Shown here: one piece after another, positions 45,738 to 55,461 of the stretch
Position numbering within the stretch: position 1 is the first letter of the stretch
Layout of the letters: each line of letters starts with the position of its first letter
Assembly (NCBI RefSeq): GCF_052161655.1
Contig: NZ_CP197418.1
Location: 9,176,001 to 9,240,000 of the forward strand
Reading direction: 5' to 3'
DNA length: 64,000 nucleotides
DNA from: Novipirellula sp052161655
GTDB lineage: Bacteria; Planctomycetota; Planctomycetia; Pirellulales; Pirellulaceae
Made by a program: the position numbers and the translations under genes
The notes under the pieces: generated by a model
Databases searched by the model: none
Seen by the model: the letters and a program-made list of their open reading frames with translations, nothing else
What the model was told of the DNA's origin: nothing

Positions 45738-46343
45738 TTAAGACGGGCGGCCATGTCCCGAAGTCGTCAAAATCGTTACTGCCCGCAATAACGAACGACC
45801 GATCGGAGCGACCCCATCGCGAAACGACTCGACCGTTGGCATCGTTTGCCCTAGCCAATCGCGTTGCTGGACGTCTTGGAACCAAGCCACGGGATTGGTC
45901 CGCATCATGTAGGCCGAGCTTTCGGCCCCCAGCATCGGCAAACCGTTGATCGGCAACCCCACGTTTTCCGCATGAGTTGACGGCAATGAAGGTCCAGGAT
46001 CGGCCGAGGCGATCGATGACTCAGGTGACTCGGGCAATCGAAATGCGAAAATCAAGACAGCGGCTGCCGCTAGTAACATTGCCACCATGATGCTGCGCTG
46101 TGCCATGCGAGCACGCGAACCATTAAGTTCGCCGCGATATTTTTGCGAGTCAGAATCGGCAAGCGAAACCTTTTGAGAGGGCTGGCGGGACGGCAGCACG
46201 GAGGCGACTTGTTGCCACGCGATCAAATGCTGGTGACACGAAACACACTGCGAGGCATGGTCCTGAAGCAGGTCGTTGTGCTCGAGTGATTCCCGCTGGT
46301 CGATCTGGTGTTGAAGCGACGCCATAAATTCTTCGCAAGTCAT
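45738..46343 (-). CDS. Zinc-binding anti-sigma factor
   Basis: 201 residues from ATG 46343, which overlaps the sigma-factor stop (ATGA). The N-terminal ZAS-type motif H-x3-C-x2-C reads HASQCVSC. A single TM helix is at about 85-105 (IMVAMLLAAAAVLIFAF), and a short extracytoplasmic C-terminal part follows. It holds the ECF sigma factor encoded just upstream inactive until a signal is sensed. The coupling by overlap supports this pairing. Confidence 0.9.
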   Translation of the reverse strand: MTCEEFMASLQHQIDQRESLEHNDLLQDHASQCVSCHQHLIAWQQVASVLPSRQPSQKVSLADSDSQKYRGELNGSRARMAQRSIMVAMLLAAAAVLIFAFRLPESPESSIASADPGPSLPSTHAENVGLPINGLPMLGAESSAYMMRTNPVAWFQDVQQRDWLGQTMPTVESFRDGVAPIGRSLLRAVTILTTSGHGRPS

Positions 46344-46915
46344 CGCTTCACCTCCGAGCCAACGACATTTCTGGCAACGATCACCACTTCGCGTTTGAGC
46401 AATTCTTCCATAATGGCTACGCGAGCTCGATGGACCCACGTTTTTGCGGTACCCACGGGACAGCCAAGCTGACTTGCGATTTCCGCGTAATTCATCGAAT
46501 GATCGTGAAACAAGTCAAACGCCCGTCGATGATTTGCGGGTTGAGAGGCGAGTGCCAATCGCACTTCTTCGCGCAACGAGTCGGCGGCGATTTTCTCTTG
46601 CACGCGATCCGCCGAGGGCTCAACCGGAACACCCGTTGCGACCTCGTGGCGATGACGCGACAACACGGTGCGACAGCGATTCCCAGCGATCGTGACCAAC
46701 CACGGCTCAATTGGCCGTTTGGAATCCCAGCGTCCTAAATAACGAGCGAGACGCGAAAACGTCTCCTGGGTCATGTCCTCTGCGTCTTGGCGATGACGCA
46801 TGAATCGCATACAGACGCCGAACACGAGCGAATGGTAACGTCCGACGAGCTTCTCGAACGCTACGGGATCGTTTTGGCGGTGACGTTCGATTAGAAACGC
46901 AGTCGATTCTTCCAT
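46340..46915 (-). CDS. ECF RNA polymerase sigma factor
   Basis: 191 residues. Region 2 is seen in VGRYHSLVFGVCMRFMRHRQDAEDMTQETF, split here by its DAED and TQETF cores, and region 4 HTH in MNYAEIASQLGCPVGTAKTW. The product is a transcription factor for a stress or envelope regulon. It lies 9 bases after the FHA gene and overlaps the anti-sigma gene by 4 bases, so the three are one operon. Confidence 0.95.
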   Translation of the reverse strand: MEESTAFLIERHRQNDPVAFEKLVGRYHSLVFGVCMRFMRHRQDAEDMTQETFSRLARYLGRWDSKRPIEPWLVTIAGNRCRTVLSRHRHEVATGVPVEPSADRVQEKIAADSLREEVRLALASQPANHRRAFDLFHDHSMNYAEIASQLGCPVGTAKTWVHRARVAIMEELLKREVVIVARNVVGSEVKR

Positions 46916-46924
46916 CCCATTTTC

Positions 46925-47611
46925 CTAACGACCGCTAAAGAATCGCTTCAGTGCATCGTCGGCCGCATCACGTGAATTCTCTTTCATGTTCTTCTTCATT
47001 CCTTCGGGCAGCTTCATCGGCTTCTGCTTGTCAGGAACTTTGCGTTTACGAGACGAAGATTCCTCTTCATTGATCGAAAGCTCGGTGCTATCCGACGCGT
47101 GTTCGCTTTTCACTTCAGAGGGGTTATCAAGTCGCAACTGGCGTGTCTCTGGATCAGAGATTTTGCGAACACGATCGATCTGGTCCGCTTCGTCCAACCA
47201 CGAATTAACGTCGACCTCTTCGAACTTGCTGTCCCCGGAACCTGCCTGGACCACACGAGCAGCGGCATCTTCGACGTTGGCCACTTGCGGCTTCTTCGCT
47301 GCCTGCAGACCGTGCTCGATCAAAATCTCGAATTCCAACTTGCCGATCGTTAGCTTGTCGTTTGGCTTAAGCACTTTTGCCATGTCCGTTGGCAACCGCT
47401 TGCCGTTCACCAAAGTACCGTTTCGGCTCTTCAGGTCTTGGACAAGAACGCGGCCTTCTTTCAGAACAATAATACAGTGTTTGCGGCTGACCGATTCGCT
47501 CTTGGGACGCAGCGAACAAGAATCGCTTCGTCCAATCAGAAATTTCTCGCTGGCAACGGCGATCTCTTTGCCTGCGTGACTTCCCGTCAGAACTTTCAAC
47601 ATAACTTTCAT
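46925..47611 (-). CDS. FHA-domain protein
   Basis: 228 residues with a single FHA domain at about 1-100. The core motif GRSDSCSL and SVSRKHC plus LKSRNGTLVNGKRL are complete, so phosphothreonine binding is likely. The rest is charged, with a basic tail rich in Lys (KRKVPDKQKPMKLPEGMKKN) and no second domain. Positioned first in an operon with the ECF sigma and anti-sigma genes, it may link Ser/Thr kinase signalling to that regulon; this is inference. Confidence 0.9.
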   Translation of the reverse strand: MKVMLKVLTGSHAGKEIAVASEKFLIGRSDSCSLRPKSESVSRKHCIIVLKEGRVLVQDLKSRNGTLVNGKRLPTDMAKVLKPNDKLTIGKLEFEILIEHGLQAAKKPQVANVEDAAARVVQAGSGDSKFEEVDVNSWLDEADQIDRVRKISDPETRQLRLDNPSEVKSEHASDSTELSINEEESSSRKRKVPDKQKPMKLPEGMKKNMKENSRDAADDALKRFFSGR

Positions 47612-48192
47612 GAAGCACCTCTAAATTGATGGCCATCCGCATCCGAATGCGGTCGCCACCCTATTTGGCCTACAACCCTCTTGGTCAACGAATCGCCAAG
47701 AATCATTTTCGCTCCGCCAATATCGACTGGGGTGCGAAATAAATCCCAATCGCTTCTAAAAATCGCTTCACAAGGATTCGCGACTCATTCGAAAATCGCT
47801 CCAAGTATTCCTTCGCGTAACCATCATAGCCCTCAACGTCACACTAGCGTGCGATACAGCGGCACACCTTGGTTGAGGAAACTAACAATAAGCGTATTCC
47901 TAAAACTCGTTTCCCGCAGCGCCAACTTCTTATCTCAAAAAATTCTCTAGCGGCCTCAGCGAACCACGCCAATGGGCTATTAACGGCAAACTGACGCACA
48001 CTACAGCGGTAAAGTAACCATGTCCATATTCGTCAATTTACCACCGCACCCCTGATTCTAAGTAGTTTCAAGTCGAGGAGAATGCCAGTCTTTACGTTTT
48101 AGTGCAAACGTTAGTACCTTTGTATCGCCTCTAACAGCCAGCTTAAACAAAACCACCCCGCAGGAGGGACTAGCGATACAAAACTGGATAAT
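47612..48192. other. 581-base intergenic region, no gene supported
   Basis: No convincing coding frame: the longest plus-strand frame, 47681-47950, has no family features. Several AAATCGCTTC-like words recur at 47748-47805. A 10-bp inverted repeat at its right edge is listed separately. The base composition is more A/T-rich than the flanking genes. Confidence 0.6.
48120..48183. terminator. Inverted repeat and possible terminator of the lipM/gcv operon
   Basis: TTTGTATCGC at 48120-48129 and GCGATACAAA at 48174-48183 are perfect 10-bp arms around a 44-base loop. On the minus strand the loop carries a GC-rich CCTCCTGCGGGG stretch followed by TTTTGTTT, resembling a weak intrinsic terminator just after the lipM stop. 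Confidence 0.4.
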
Positions 48193-48957
48193 TCAACGTT
48201 TTTCGTTCCATTCTGGCTGACCAAATCGAGTCAATCGGATCTGCTTGGCACGCTGATTGAACTCTTCACCCGTTGAAAAAACATCAAATTTCATGCCAAA
48301 TACGTGCTCCATCGTCATACTCAGCACCTCGGCGAGCTCTTGGATCGCGATTGATTGCGGGGTCAAGTTCACCACACCCGGCAATTCGGGGGCGTGGGGG
48401 CTGACGTCCAGCAGGATACTGCCGTGCTGCAAAACTGCCTTGCGACTTGTCCGCTGTGCACTTCCGACCACCTTGTAGCCCGCCACGACCAGATCTTCGT
48501 CGGTGCGTCGCTGAAAACAGAGGAACGGATCGCAACGTTTTTCGTTGGAAGTGACCGTTTGGACCGCCTGCGTCCCCAAATCGGCATAGCGGGTCGCCGA
48601 GACGCCAAACCGCCCGAGCGATTCGATGATCGCTTGGTGAGTTTGCTGATAGAGCTCGGATTTCGCCCCCGCAGGAACATATTCAAGCGGCCAACAGAAG
48701 CTGTAAGTCAGTTCGTTGTGATGCACGATGGCTCCGCCACCGGTCGCGCGACGAACGAATGCACAATTCGCACTAGGCGAATGAGCCAGCCGATCACTCG
48801 CCTTTTGAAAATAGCCGAGCGAAACGGTCGGTTCGGACCAAGTATAAAAACGGAGCGTCGGAACGGCATCGCGGTCGACCGACTCTAACAGTGCCTGGTC
48901 GATCGCCATGTTCTCCGCTGGCCCGCCGGCCACCAATTCGATCAATCTCGCTTGCAA
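48193..48957 (-). CDS. lipM: Lipoate/octanoate protein ligase family, LipM-like
   Basis: 254 residues of the BPL/LplA/LipB fold. Landmarks are FVRRATGGGAIVHHNELTYS (67-86), PFLCFQ with C147 in the place expected for the catalytic Cys of LipM octanoyltransferases, and LVVAGYKVVGSAQR with K162. I therefore favour octanoyl-ACP:protein octanoyltransferase over an ATP-dependent lipoate ligase, but an LplA role cannot be excluded. It follows gcvH by 50 bases, so its natural target is probably the lipoyl lysine of that protein. Confidence 0.82.
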   Translation of the reverse strand: MQARLIELVAGGPAENMAIDQALLESVDRDAVPTLRFYTWSEPTVSLGYFQKASDRLAHSPSANCAFVRRATGGGAIVHHNELTYSFCWPLEYVPAGAKSELYQQTHQAIIESLGRFGVSATRYADLGTQAVQTVTSNEKRCDPFLCFQRRTDEDLVVAGYKVVGSAQRTSRKAVLQHGSILLDVSPHAPELPGVVNLTPQSIAIQELAEVLSMTMEHVFGMKFDVFSTGEEFNQRAKQIRLTRFGQPEWNEKR

Positions 48958-49007
48958 CGCGTTCCCTTATTCCGCTTCAATGAAATCAACAGCACGCTCG
49001 CGGAAAA

Positions 49008-49409
49008 CTAGCCCGACTCGGCACATTGCTTTTTGTAGGCGGCAGCATCCATCAACGAGGACAAGTTCGAGTCGTCGCTGATTTTGACCTTCATCACCCA
49101 ACCGAAGTCGTAGGGATCTTCGTTCAATTTGTCGAGGCTGTCGGGCAACTCGCTATGAACTTCGACGACTTCACCGGTGACCGGGCTGTACAGCGGGCTC
49201 ACCGCTTTTACGGACTCGACTTCACCGAATTCTTCGCCCGCAGTAACTGCTTTGCCGACTTCGGGAAGGTCCATGTAGACAAGGTCGTTCAGCTGCTCGA
49301 TCGCAAACGCGGAGATTCCGATGGTTGCGATTTTCTCGCCACCTTCTTCGGCCACATCACACCACTCATGCGACTCGGCATACAACAAGTTTTCTGGATC
49401 ACGGGCCAT
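49008..49409 (-). CDS. gcvH: Glycine cleavage system H protein
   Basis: 133 residues, the normal length. The lipoyl-bearing Lys is K68 in GEVESVKAVSPLYSPVTGEV. SHEWCDV near the start and DPYDFGWVMKVK at the end are family features. It carries the aminomethyl group between the P and T proteins. It lies between gcvT (39 bases upstream) and the lipM-like gene; no gcvP is present in the window. Confidence 0.97.
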   Translation of the reverse strand: MARDPENLLYAESHEWCDVAEEGGEKIATIGISAFAIEQLNDLVYMDLPEVGKAVTAGEEFGEVESVKAVSPLYSPVTGEVVEVHSELPDSLDKLNEDPYDFGWVMKVKISDDSNLSSLMDAAAYKKQCAESG

Positions 49410-49448
49410 GCAAAAATTCCTTCTTTGACGATCGAAAGGCTTGGACGA

Positions 49449-50570
49449 TCAAGCCTTGGTAGGACGTTTGTAAAAGGGAAGAGGGGTCGCGTTTGCAACC
49501 ACGGTCTTCCCGCGAATATCAATCTGAAACTGCTTTGCATCCGCAAACTCAGCATCAACGTAGGCCATCACGATCGGATGACCGAGCGTCGGCGATGGCC
49601 CACCACTGGTGACAAAACCGATTTTCTTTCCATCGGCATCGAGCACGTCACAGCCTTCGCGAGCCGGCCGCTTGCCTTCGGGAATCATTCCCACACGAAC
49701 TTGCTTTGGACCTGCCACCTTCACTGCACGCAACGCGTCGTCACCGACGAACGAGCGGTCTTTAAAACTACATGCGAACGACAACCCTGCGGAAATCGGA
49801 TCGATCGATTCGTTTAACTCGTGACCATACAGCGGCATTCCCGCTTCCATTCGCAACGTATCGCGAGCGCCCAGCCCGGCTGCGGCAAAGCCTTCGTCGC
49901 GACCGGCAAGCATAATGTTTTCCCAAATGCGATTGGCTTCTTCGGCGCGGACGATCAACTCAAAGCCGTCTTCGCCAGTATAGCCGGTCCGGCTGACGAT
50001 AGCCGGCTTTTTGAACTGATCCGTAATCGTGGCTTGGTAATACTTCAAGCGACTTGGATCAAATGAGAAAAGCTTTTTACAAACGTCGATCGCCTTGGGA
50101 CCTTGGACTGCGATCATCGCAGTCAACTCGGTACGATCCGACATCGTCACCGTGGGGAAATCGGGCAGATGGGGCGTGATCCAGTCCACAATCTTTTGAT
50201 GGTTCGATGCGTTAACGACCAACAAATGAAATCGTCGATCCGACGGGGTTTTCAAATGCGATACCAGGACGTCATCCAACACGCCACCTTCGGCGTTACA
50301 CATCAATCCGTAGCGGACGCCGCCGACGGGCAAATCAGACACGCGGCGAGTCAGTAAATGATCGAGCAGTAGTTCGCTGCCATCTCCATCAAAACGGATG
50401 CGTCCCATGTGCGAAACGTCAAAGAGGGCTGCCGATGTCCGACACGCTTGGTGCTCGGTGACAATCGAGGAATACTGGATCGGCATCTCATAGCCCGCGA
50501 AGGGGACCATTTTTGCACCGGCGGACCGGTGCCATGCATCCAACGGTGTGGTGGAAAGCGAGGTATTCAT
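49449..50570 (-). CDS. gcvT: Aminomethyltransferase, glycine cleavage T protein
   Basis: 373 residues from ATG 50570 (an ATG at 50600 adds ten residues of unlikely homology). Features are AGAKMVPFAGYEMPIQYSS at the start, FDVSHMGRI, SRTGYTGEDGFEL, LGARDTLRMEAGMPLYGHEL and the C-terminal barrel. It uses tetrahydrofolate to release ammonia and form methylene-THF from the H protein-bound intermediate. First gene of gcvT-gcvH-lipM. No glycine riboswitch is apparent upstream. Confidence 0.96.
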   Translation of the reverse strand: MNTSLSTTPLDAWHRSAGAKMVPFAGYEMPIQYSSIVTEHQACRTSAALFDVSHMGRIRFDGDGSELLLDHLLTRRVSDLPVGGVRYGLMCNAEGGVLDDVLVSHLKTPSDRRFHLLVVNASNHQKIVDWITPHLPDFPTVTMSDRTELTAMIAVQGPKAIDVCKKLFSFDPSRLKYYQATITDQFKKPAIVSRTGYTGEDGFELIVRAEEANRIWENIMLAGRDEGFAAAGLGARDTLRMEAGMPLYGHELNESIDPISAGLSFACSFKDRSFVGDDALRAVKVAGPKQVRVGMIPEGKRPAREGCDVLDADGKKIGFVTSGGPSPTLGHPIVMAYVDAEFADAKQFQIDIRGKTVVANATPLPFYKRPTKA

Positions 50571-50765
50571 GGCAAGTCCGCTAGGGGCAGGAGTGTCCAT
50601 CGATTTTTCAGCACCGACAAAGTAGCACAGATAGCTACCGCGAGTGCGTTAGTAGGGGGAGGCGGCCGTGATGTCAACGATCAGTGTGTGATCGACCAGT
50701 GCCGATCAACACGCGTCAGTTTATACAGTACACCGCGATCGAAAAGCCCCGAACGAAAAATGCTT

Positions 50766-53021
50766 CTATCGCTTTCGCCCCTTCTTCTTTTGACGAGCTT
50801 CGTTCTTGCGTTTTGTCCCCACCCTTTCCTTGCTGTGCTTCGGACGCCCTGAGGACACTGGGCCAGGTTCTGAGGAGTGGTTTTTAACCAAGTCAAAAAA
50901 CAACTGGCGTTCTTGAAGGTCGATTTTCGCGATCTGTACCGTCAACAAATCTCCCAATCGAAATCGATTTCCGTCGCGAAAACCGACCAATTGCTGGCCC
51001 TGACGCTCAAATCGATATTTGTCATTCGGCAATGCGGCGACTGGCAAAAATCCATCGACGGGAAGCTTGATACAACGGGCATGAATTCCGTCGGCAAAAA
51101 CACGACTGATGACGGCATCGAGTTTTTCTCCCACTTTCTTCTTCAAAAAATGAAGCAGTTTTAACTCGATCAAATCGCGTTCAGCCTGTTGAGCATTGCG
51201 TTCCATATCGCTGCAGTGATGGCCGAGTCGCAACAAGGCCTGGAACGATTCATCAGGGGATTTCTGGCCATCAAGCAGCTTTTGCACCAACCGGTGAACC
51301 GACAAATCGGGATAACGACGAATCGGACTGGTGAAGTGACAATAATGCTCCATGTCCAACGCGTAATGTCCTTCACGCTGAGGTCCATAGACCGCCTTGT
51401 TCATCGATTTCAAAACCGAGAAGTTGACCGCTTGCTCCAGCGGCGTGCCAGCGACCAAGTCGAGCACACGCTGGATCTCGAACCGACTTTCGAGCGACTC
51501 AACGTTCAATCCCAAATCACGGACAAACACCTGCAAATCGCGAATTTTCCGTCGCTGCGGCGGTTCATGAATACGATGCAGGAAGTTCAATTCCAAATCA
51601 TCCAACCACGAGGCAACGGCCTGATTGCCTGCCAACATGAATTCTTCGATGATCTGATGGCTCTCGGTGTTTTCTGACAAATGCGCGCCGCGAACTTTCC
51701 CGGACTTGTCGAAATCCAATTTGACGTCCGGCATGTCCAACGACAACGACCCGCCCTTGAAGCGAGCTTTTCGCATCTGCATTGCAAGCGTGTGCATCCG
51801 TGACAGCAGATCACAAATAGCATCTCCCCATGGTTCGCGCTGCGCGTCAGGGTCGGCCAAGAACTTGTCGACTTGCTCGTAGGCAAAGCGTTTGTCACTG
51901 AGGATCGCGGCGTTATGAACTTCGACATGCGTGATCGTCAGATCGTCAAGCATTTCGATTTCGACCGTCTTGGTCAATCGAATTCGATCCGGCTGCAAAC
52001 TGGCTAAGTGGTTACTGATGATTTCAGGAATCATCGGAACGACACGATCGGGCAAATAGACGCTGGTTGCCCGGTTTTTAGCTTCTTCGTCCAGCACGCT
52101 TCCTTCGGGAATAAAGCTGCTAACGTCGGCGATGTGCACCCACAGACGCCAACGCCCCTCTTCTCGCTCGAGCGAAATGGCATCGTCAAAGTCGCGAGCA
52201 TCAAACGGGTCGATCGTGATCGTCAGCAACTTGGTCAGATCTTTGCGTCCCTCTGGCACGACCTCGTCGTTAAACGCATCCGCTTGCTCGCGTGCTCCAT
52301 CTAACACGTTTTCAGGAAAGTTATCGGGCAATCCGTACTGACGCATGATCGTCAGCGTGTCGATTGCCGGATTGGTGCTGCTGCCCAAACGCTCCAACAA
52401 CACCGCTTCGCCCCCGTGACCATCGTCGTCCGGGAATTCGACCATCTCGACAAATACTTTGTCGTCGTCGCTAAGCGGCAGGCCGCGAACATCGCCAATC
52501 GAAACGGGTTGGCTGTAGGGAGTCCCATCGAGGAACACGGCAGGCTCGCCTTTGATCAGGCGAAACGTGCCCGTGAATTGACGTCGAGCACGCTGGAGTA
52601 TTTTGACAACGACGGCCTCTTGGCCTCCCTTGCGACTCGGCTGCAATTTGACTTCGACGACGTCGCCTTCGAGGGCGCCATGAGTCGAACCGGGCGGCAC
52701 AAAAAGATGCTCGGCAATTTCGCTGTCGTCATCATGTTCGCCGGGGCGAACAAAACCAAAGCCACCGCCCATCGCGCGACGGAAGGTGCCGCGAACAAAA
52801 TCGCTGCCTCCTTCGAAGGCGCCAGCAGGAATCACTAAGTGATTCGATCCGTAAACCACGCGGCCTTCGATCACGAGTTGTTTGACAACTCGCCGAAGCT
52901 CGTGATAGCCATCGGAATCCAGCTTTAGCGCGGTCGCGATATGCTTGGGCTTGCTAGGGCGGTAGACAGACGAGCTGATATGACGAAGCAGCTGGTCGGT
53001 TAATTCGGGTGATACATCCAT
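50766..53021 (-). CDS. rnr: Ribonuclease R (RNB exoribonuclease)
   Basis: 751 residues. An N-terminal winged-helix region (about 1-70) is followed by cold-shock domains and the RNB catalytic domain (about 225-560), with the metal-binding aspartates in DPFDARDFDDAISLE (about 272-286). SFSV-type RNB motifs such as HYCHFTSPIRRYPDLSVHRL are present, and an S1 domain lies near the end. The C-terminus is very basic (KRKNEARQKKKGRKR), typical of RNase R. It is a 3'-5' exoribonuclease acting on structured RNA. Confidence 0.96.
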   Translation of the reverse strand: MDVSPELTDQLLRHISSSVYRPSKPKHIATALKLDSDGYHELRRVVKQLVIEGRVVYGSNHLVIPAGAFEGGSDFVRGTFRRAMGGGFGFVRPGEHDDDSEIAEHLFVPPGSTHGALEGDVVEVKLQPSRKGGQEAVVVKILQRARRQFTGTFRLIKGEPAVFLDGTPYSQPVSIGDVRGLPLSDDDKVFVEMVEFPDDDGHGGEAVLLERLGSSTNPAIDTLTIMRQYGLPDNFPENVLDGAREQADAFNDEVVPEGRKDLTKLLTITIDPFDARDFDDAISLEREEGRWRLWVHIADVSSFIPEGSVLDEEAKNRATSVYLPDRVVPMIPEIISNHLASLQPDRIRLTKTVEIEMLDDLTITHVEVHNAAILSDKRFAYEQVDKFLADPDAQREPWGDAICDLLSRMHTLAMQMRKARFKGGSLSLDMPDVKLDFDKSGKVRGAHLSENTESHQIIEEFMLAGNQAVASWLDDLELNFLHRIHEPPQRRKIRDLQVFVRDLGLNVESLESRFEIQRVLDLVAGTPLEQAVNFSVLKSMNKAVYGPQREGHYALDMEHYCHFTSPIRRYPDLSVHRLVQKLLDGQKSPDESFQALLRLGHHCSDMERNAQQAERDLIELKLLHFLKKKVGEKLDAVISRVFADGIHARCIKLPVDGFLPVAALPNDKYRFERQGQQLVGFRDGNRFRLGDLLTVQIAKIDLQERQLFFDLVKNHSSEPGPVSSGRPKHSKERVGTKRKNEARQKKKGRKR

Positions 53022-53353
53022 TTAGGAAAAGATATCCGATTGATAGGTTCCGAACACTCCACCTGTGGAGACCGGCGGCCTCTTACGACACAGAAAGTGC
53101 TCGTCAGGCATCTTATTGGGCTGTAAAGCACCAAAACCGCTTGCGATTATAAGAGAAATCGTGGAATGCGGCAGTCGCAAATGAGTGATGCCGCGCGGAA
53201 AGAGCCTGGGGATTGAAGAGTTAGACGCAGCGACGCGACAAAAGGTTCACTTTATTTGCGCCGCGACCGTGCCACCCCCACTGCTGAAGACGCGATCAGG
53301 TTGGATTACAATTGCCTCCCTCTCTCCGACTCTCCCCCTCCGAAAGCCTCCCG
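53022..53353. other. Divergent intergenic region, no gene seen
   Basis: About 330 bases between rnr (minus) and the esterase gene (plus). It must hold both promoters; I see no convincing -35/-10 pair, palindrome or RNA gene. Confidence 0.5.
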
Positions 53354-55414
53354 ATGCGAAGCCTGTTCTTTTTTGCGGCCCTGTTGCTGCTGGTACCGCT
53401 AACCCTCGCCGATGGTCCCGGCGACAACGTTGCCGACAACGTTCGTGCGGTTCCCCCCGTTGGAATCGAACTTAGCGAGGCCGATCGGAACGAACTCAGT
53501 GACGGATTGGCAGAGCTGAATGCAAAAATCGAGCAGCTCCGCAAATCGAAAGATTTGAGAGTGCAATCGCTGATGCCCGATGTCGAGATTTTCTCGCGAG
53601 CGATCCGAGACGCTATTGCGCACCGCGAACTGTTTCACAAAAACGACATTGGCAAAGCCCGCCAAATATTGGCCGAAGGACACGCTCGTGCGGACTCACT
53701 CAAAAACGGCAACGCCCCCTGGACCACGCAAACCGGCTTGGTCGTGCGAGGATTCAAGTCGCGTATCGACGACACGGTTCAGCCCTATGGTGTTGTGGTA
53801 CCCGAGTCGTACGAATTCAGCGGAGCGAGCGAGTATCGAACCGACGTGTGGCTACACGGACGCGGCGAACGGTCCACGGAATCGCTTTTCATTCACGAAC
53901 GAATGAACCGCATTGGACAAATCTCGCCCGCCAACACGCTCGTCGTGCATCCCTATGGTCGCTACAGCAACGCATTCAAATTCGCGGGCGAAATCGATGT
54001 ACTCGAAGCCCTCGACCACGCCAAGTCGCAATACCGCGTGGATGAAAACCGCATTAGTATCCGCGGCTTTTCGATGGGCGGGGCAGGCTGCTGGCAATTC
54101 GCAGTGCATTACCCCTGTCAATTTTTTGCCGCTACGCCTGGCGCCGGTTTTTCAGAAACCCCTGAATTTTTGAAATCGTTTCAAGGCGAAACTTTGATGC
54201 CGACTTGGTACGAGAAAAAGCTGTGGCAGTTGTATGACTGTACCGGATACGCCGCAAACTTGTTCAACATACCAACAATCGCTTACAGCGGCGAACTGGA
54301 CATCCAAAAACAAGCTGCCGACATAATGGAACAAGCGATGGGCGATCAAGGACTGAAGCTAACGCACCTGATCGGCCCCCAAACCAAACACGCCATTCAC
54401 CCCGATTCGCTGAAGACCATCGAAAGCAAACTTGCAAATCTTGCTCAGCAAGGGCGTGACCGAACGCCCATGACAATCGACTTCACCACCTACACGCTAC
54501 GTTACAACCGTTCGTTTTGGTTAACCGTCGATGAACTAGCCGAGCACTGGAAACGTGCGACCGTCAGCGCCACCTTGTCAGCTCCCGAAAACACGATTCG
54601 CTTAACGCTCGATGGCGTTCGTGGACTTCAGATGGATCTCGCTGCAGGAGACGCCCCGTTTAATCTTCGCCAACCCGTGCAAATCGAGGTCGTTGATTTC
54701 AGCGCCAACAACGACAGCGAAACTGCTGCGAGCCGGCAAATCCTGGTGGGACCACGTCCGGAATCGGACCGATCATGGCAATGCCAAATCCATCGTGATG
54801 GCAATCAATGGAAAATCGGCTCACGTCCTGTGTCGTCCGGCGTCCAAAAGCGACATGGCCTGCAAGGACCGATTGATGATGCGTTCATGGATCGATTTAT
54901 CATTGTCGCCCCCAGCGGCAAAGGACTTCACCCCGAGACCGACGCATGGGCAAGATCGGAATTGGATCATTTGGTGCGTGAGTGGCGTCGCCAGTTCCGC
55001 GGCGATGCAATCGTCAAAAAGGACAGTGAAATCAGCGACGAGGACATCGCGACAAGCCATCTGATCGTGTTCGGAGATCCCTCGAGCAACTCGTTTCTAA
55101 AATCGATCCACAGCGAACTTCCCATCACCTGGTCCAAGGACGAAGCCAGCCTGATGGTCGGGGACAATGATAAACGCGTTGACGCTGCACATCACGCCCC
55201 TGTAATGATCTACCCGAATCCCAAAAACCCGAATCGTTATGTGGTCATCAACAGCGGGTTTACGTATCGCGAGTACGCCTATCTAAACAATGCACGGCAA
55301 GTCCCCAAGCTTCCCGACTGGGCGATCATCGACATCCGCACGCCTGCGAACTCGCTGTGGCCCGGCAAAGTCGTCGACGCCGGATTCTTCGACGAAGCTT
55401 GGAAGCTGAAGTAG
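53354..55414 (+). CDS. Exported PHB-depolymerase/CE1-like esterase
   Basis: 686 residues from ATG 53354 (signal peptide MRSLFFFAALLLLVPLTLA); an upstream in-frame ATG at 53312 gives a poor N-terminus. A helical region precedes an alpha/beta-hydrolase domain (about 130-380) with intact nucleophile motif ISIRGFSMGGAGCW near 236 and a likely catalytic His in TKHAIHPDSL. The C-terminal third is a domain with no assignment (about 390-686), ending near the stop. It probably deacetylates or cleaves an ester polymer in the periplasm. Compare with the serine-less homologue at 43.3-45.6 kb. Confidence 0.85.
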   Translation: MRSLFFFAALLLLVPLTLADGPGDNVADNVRAVPPVGIELSEADRNELSDGLAELNAKIEQLRKSKDLRVQSLMPDVEIFSRAIRDAIAHRELFHKNDIGKARQILAEGHARADSLKNGNAPWTTQTGLVVRGFKSRIDDTVQPYGVVVPESYEFSGASEYRTDVWLHGRGERSTESLFIHERMNRIGQISPANTLVVHPYGRYSNAFKFAGEIDVLEALDHAKSQYRVDENRISIRGFSMGGAGCWQFAVHYPCQFFAATPGAGFSETPEFLKSFQGETLMPTWYEKKLWQLYDCTGYAANLFNIPTIAYSGELDIQKQAADIMEQAMGDQGLKLTHLIGPQTKHAIHPDSLKTIESKLANLAQQGRDRTPMTIDFTTYTLRYNRSFWLTVDELAEHWKRATVSATLSAPENTIRLTLDGVRGLQMDLAAGDAPFNLRQPVQIEVVDFSANNDSETAASRQILVGPRPESDRSWQCQIHRDGNQWKIGSRPVSSGVQKRHGLQGPIDDAFMDRFIIVAPSGKGLHPETDAWARSELDHLVREWRRQFRGDAIVKKDSEISDEDIATSHLIVFGDPSSNSFLKSIHSELPITWSKDEASLMVGDNDKRVDAAHHAPVMIYPNPKNPNRYVVINSGFTYREYAYLNNARQVPKLPDWAIIDIRTPANSLWPGKVVDAGFFDEAWKLK

Positions 55415-55461
55415 CGACCTGTTCTCATCATCGGCCAGCTCGCACGCCGATCCGCCTAAAT

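Noticed and set aside
47681..47950. Small plus-strand gene between the FHA gene and lipM
   Set aside because: Lys/Ser-rich frame without family features, good ribosome-binding site or conserved context.
50571..50765. Glycine riboswitch before gcvT
   Set aside because: Too short and lacks the expected conserved tandem aptamer cores.
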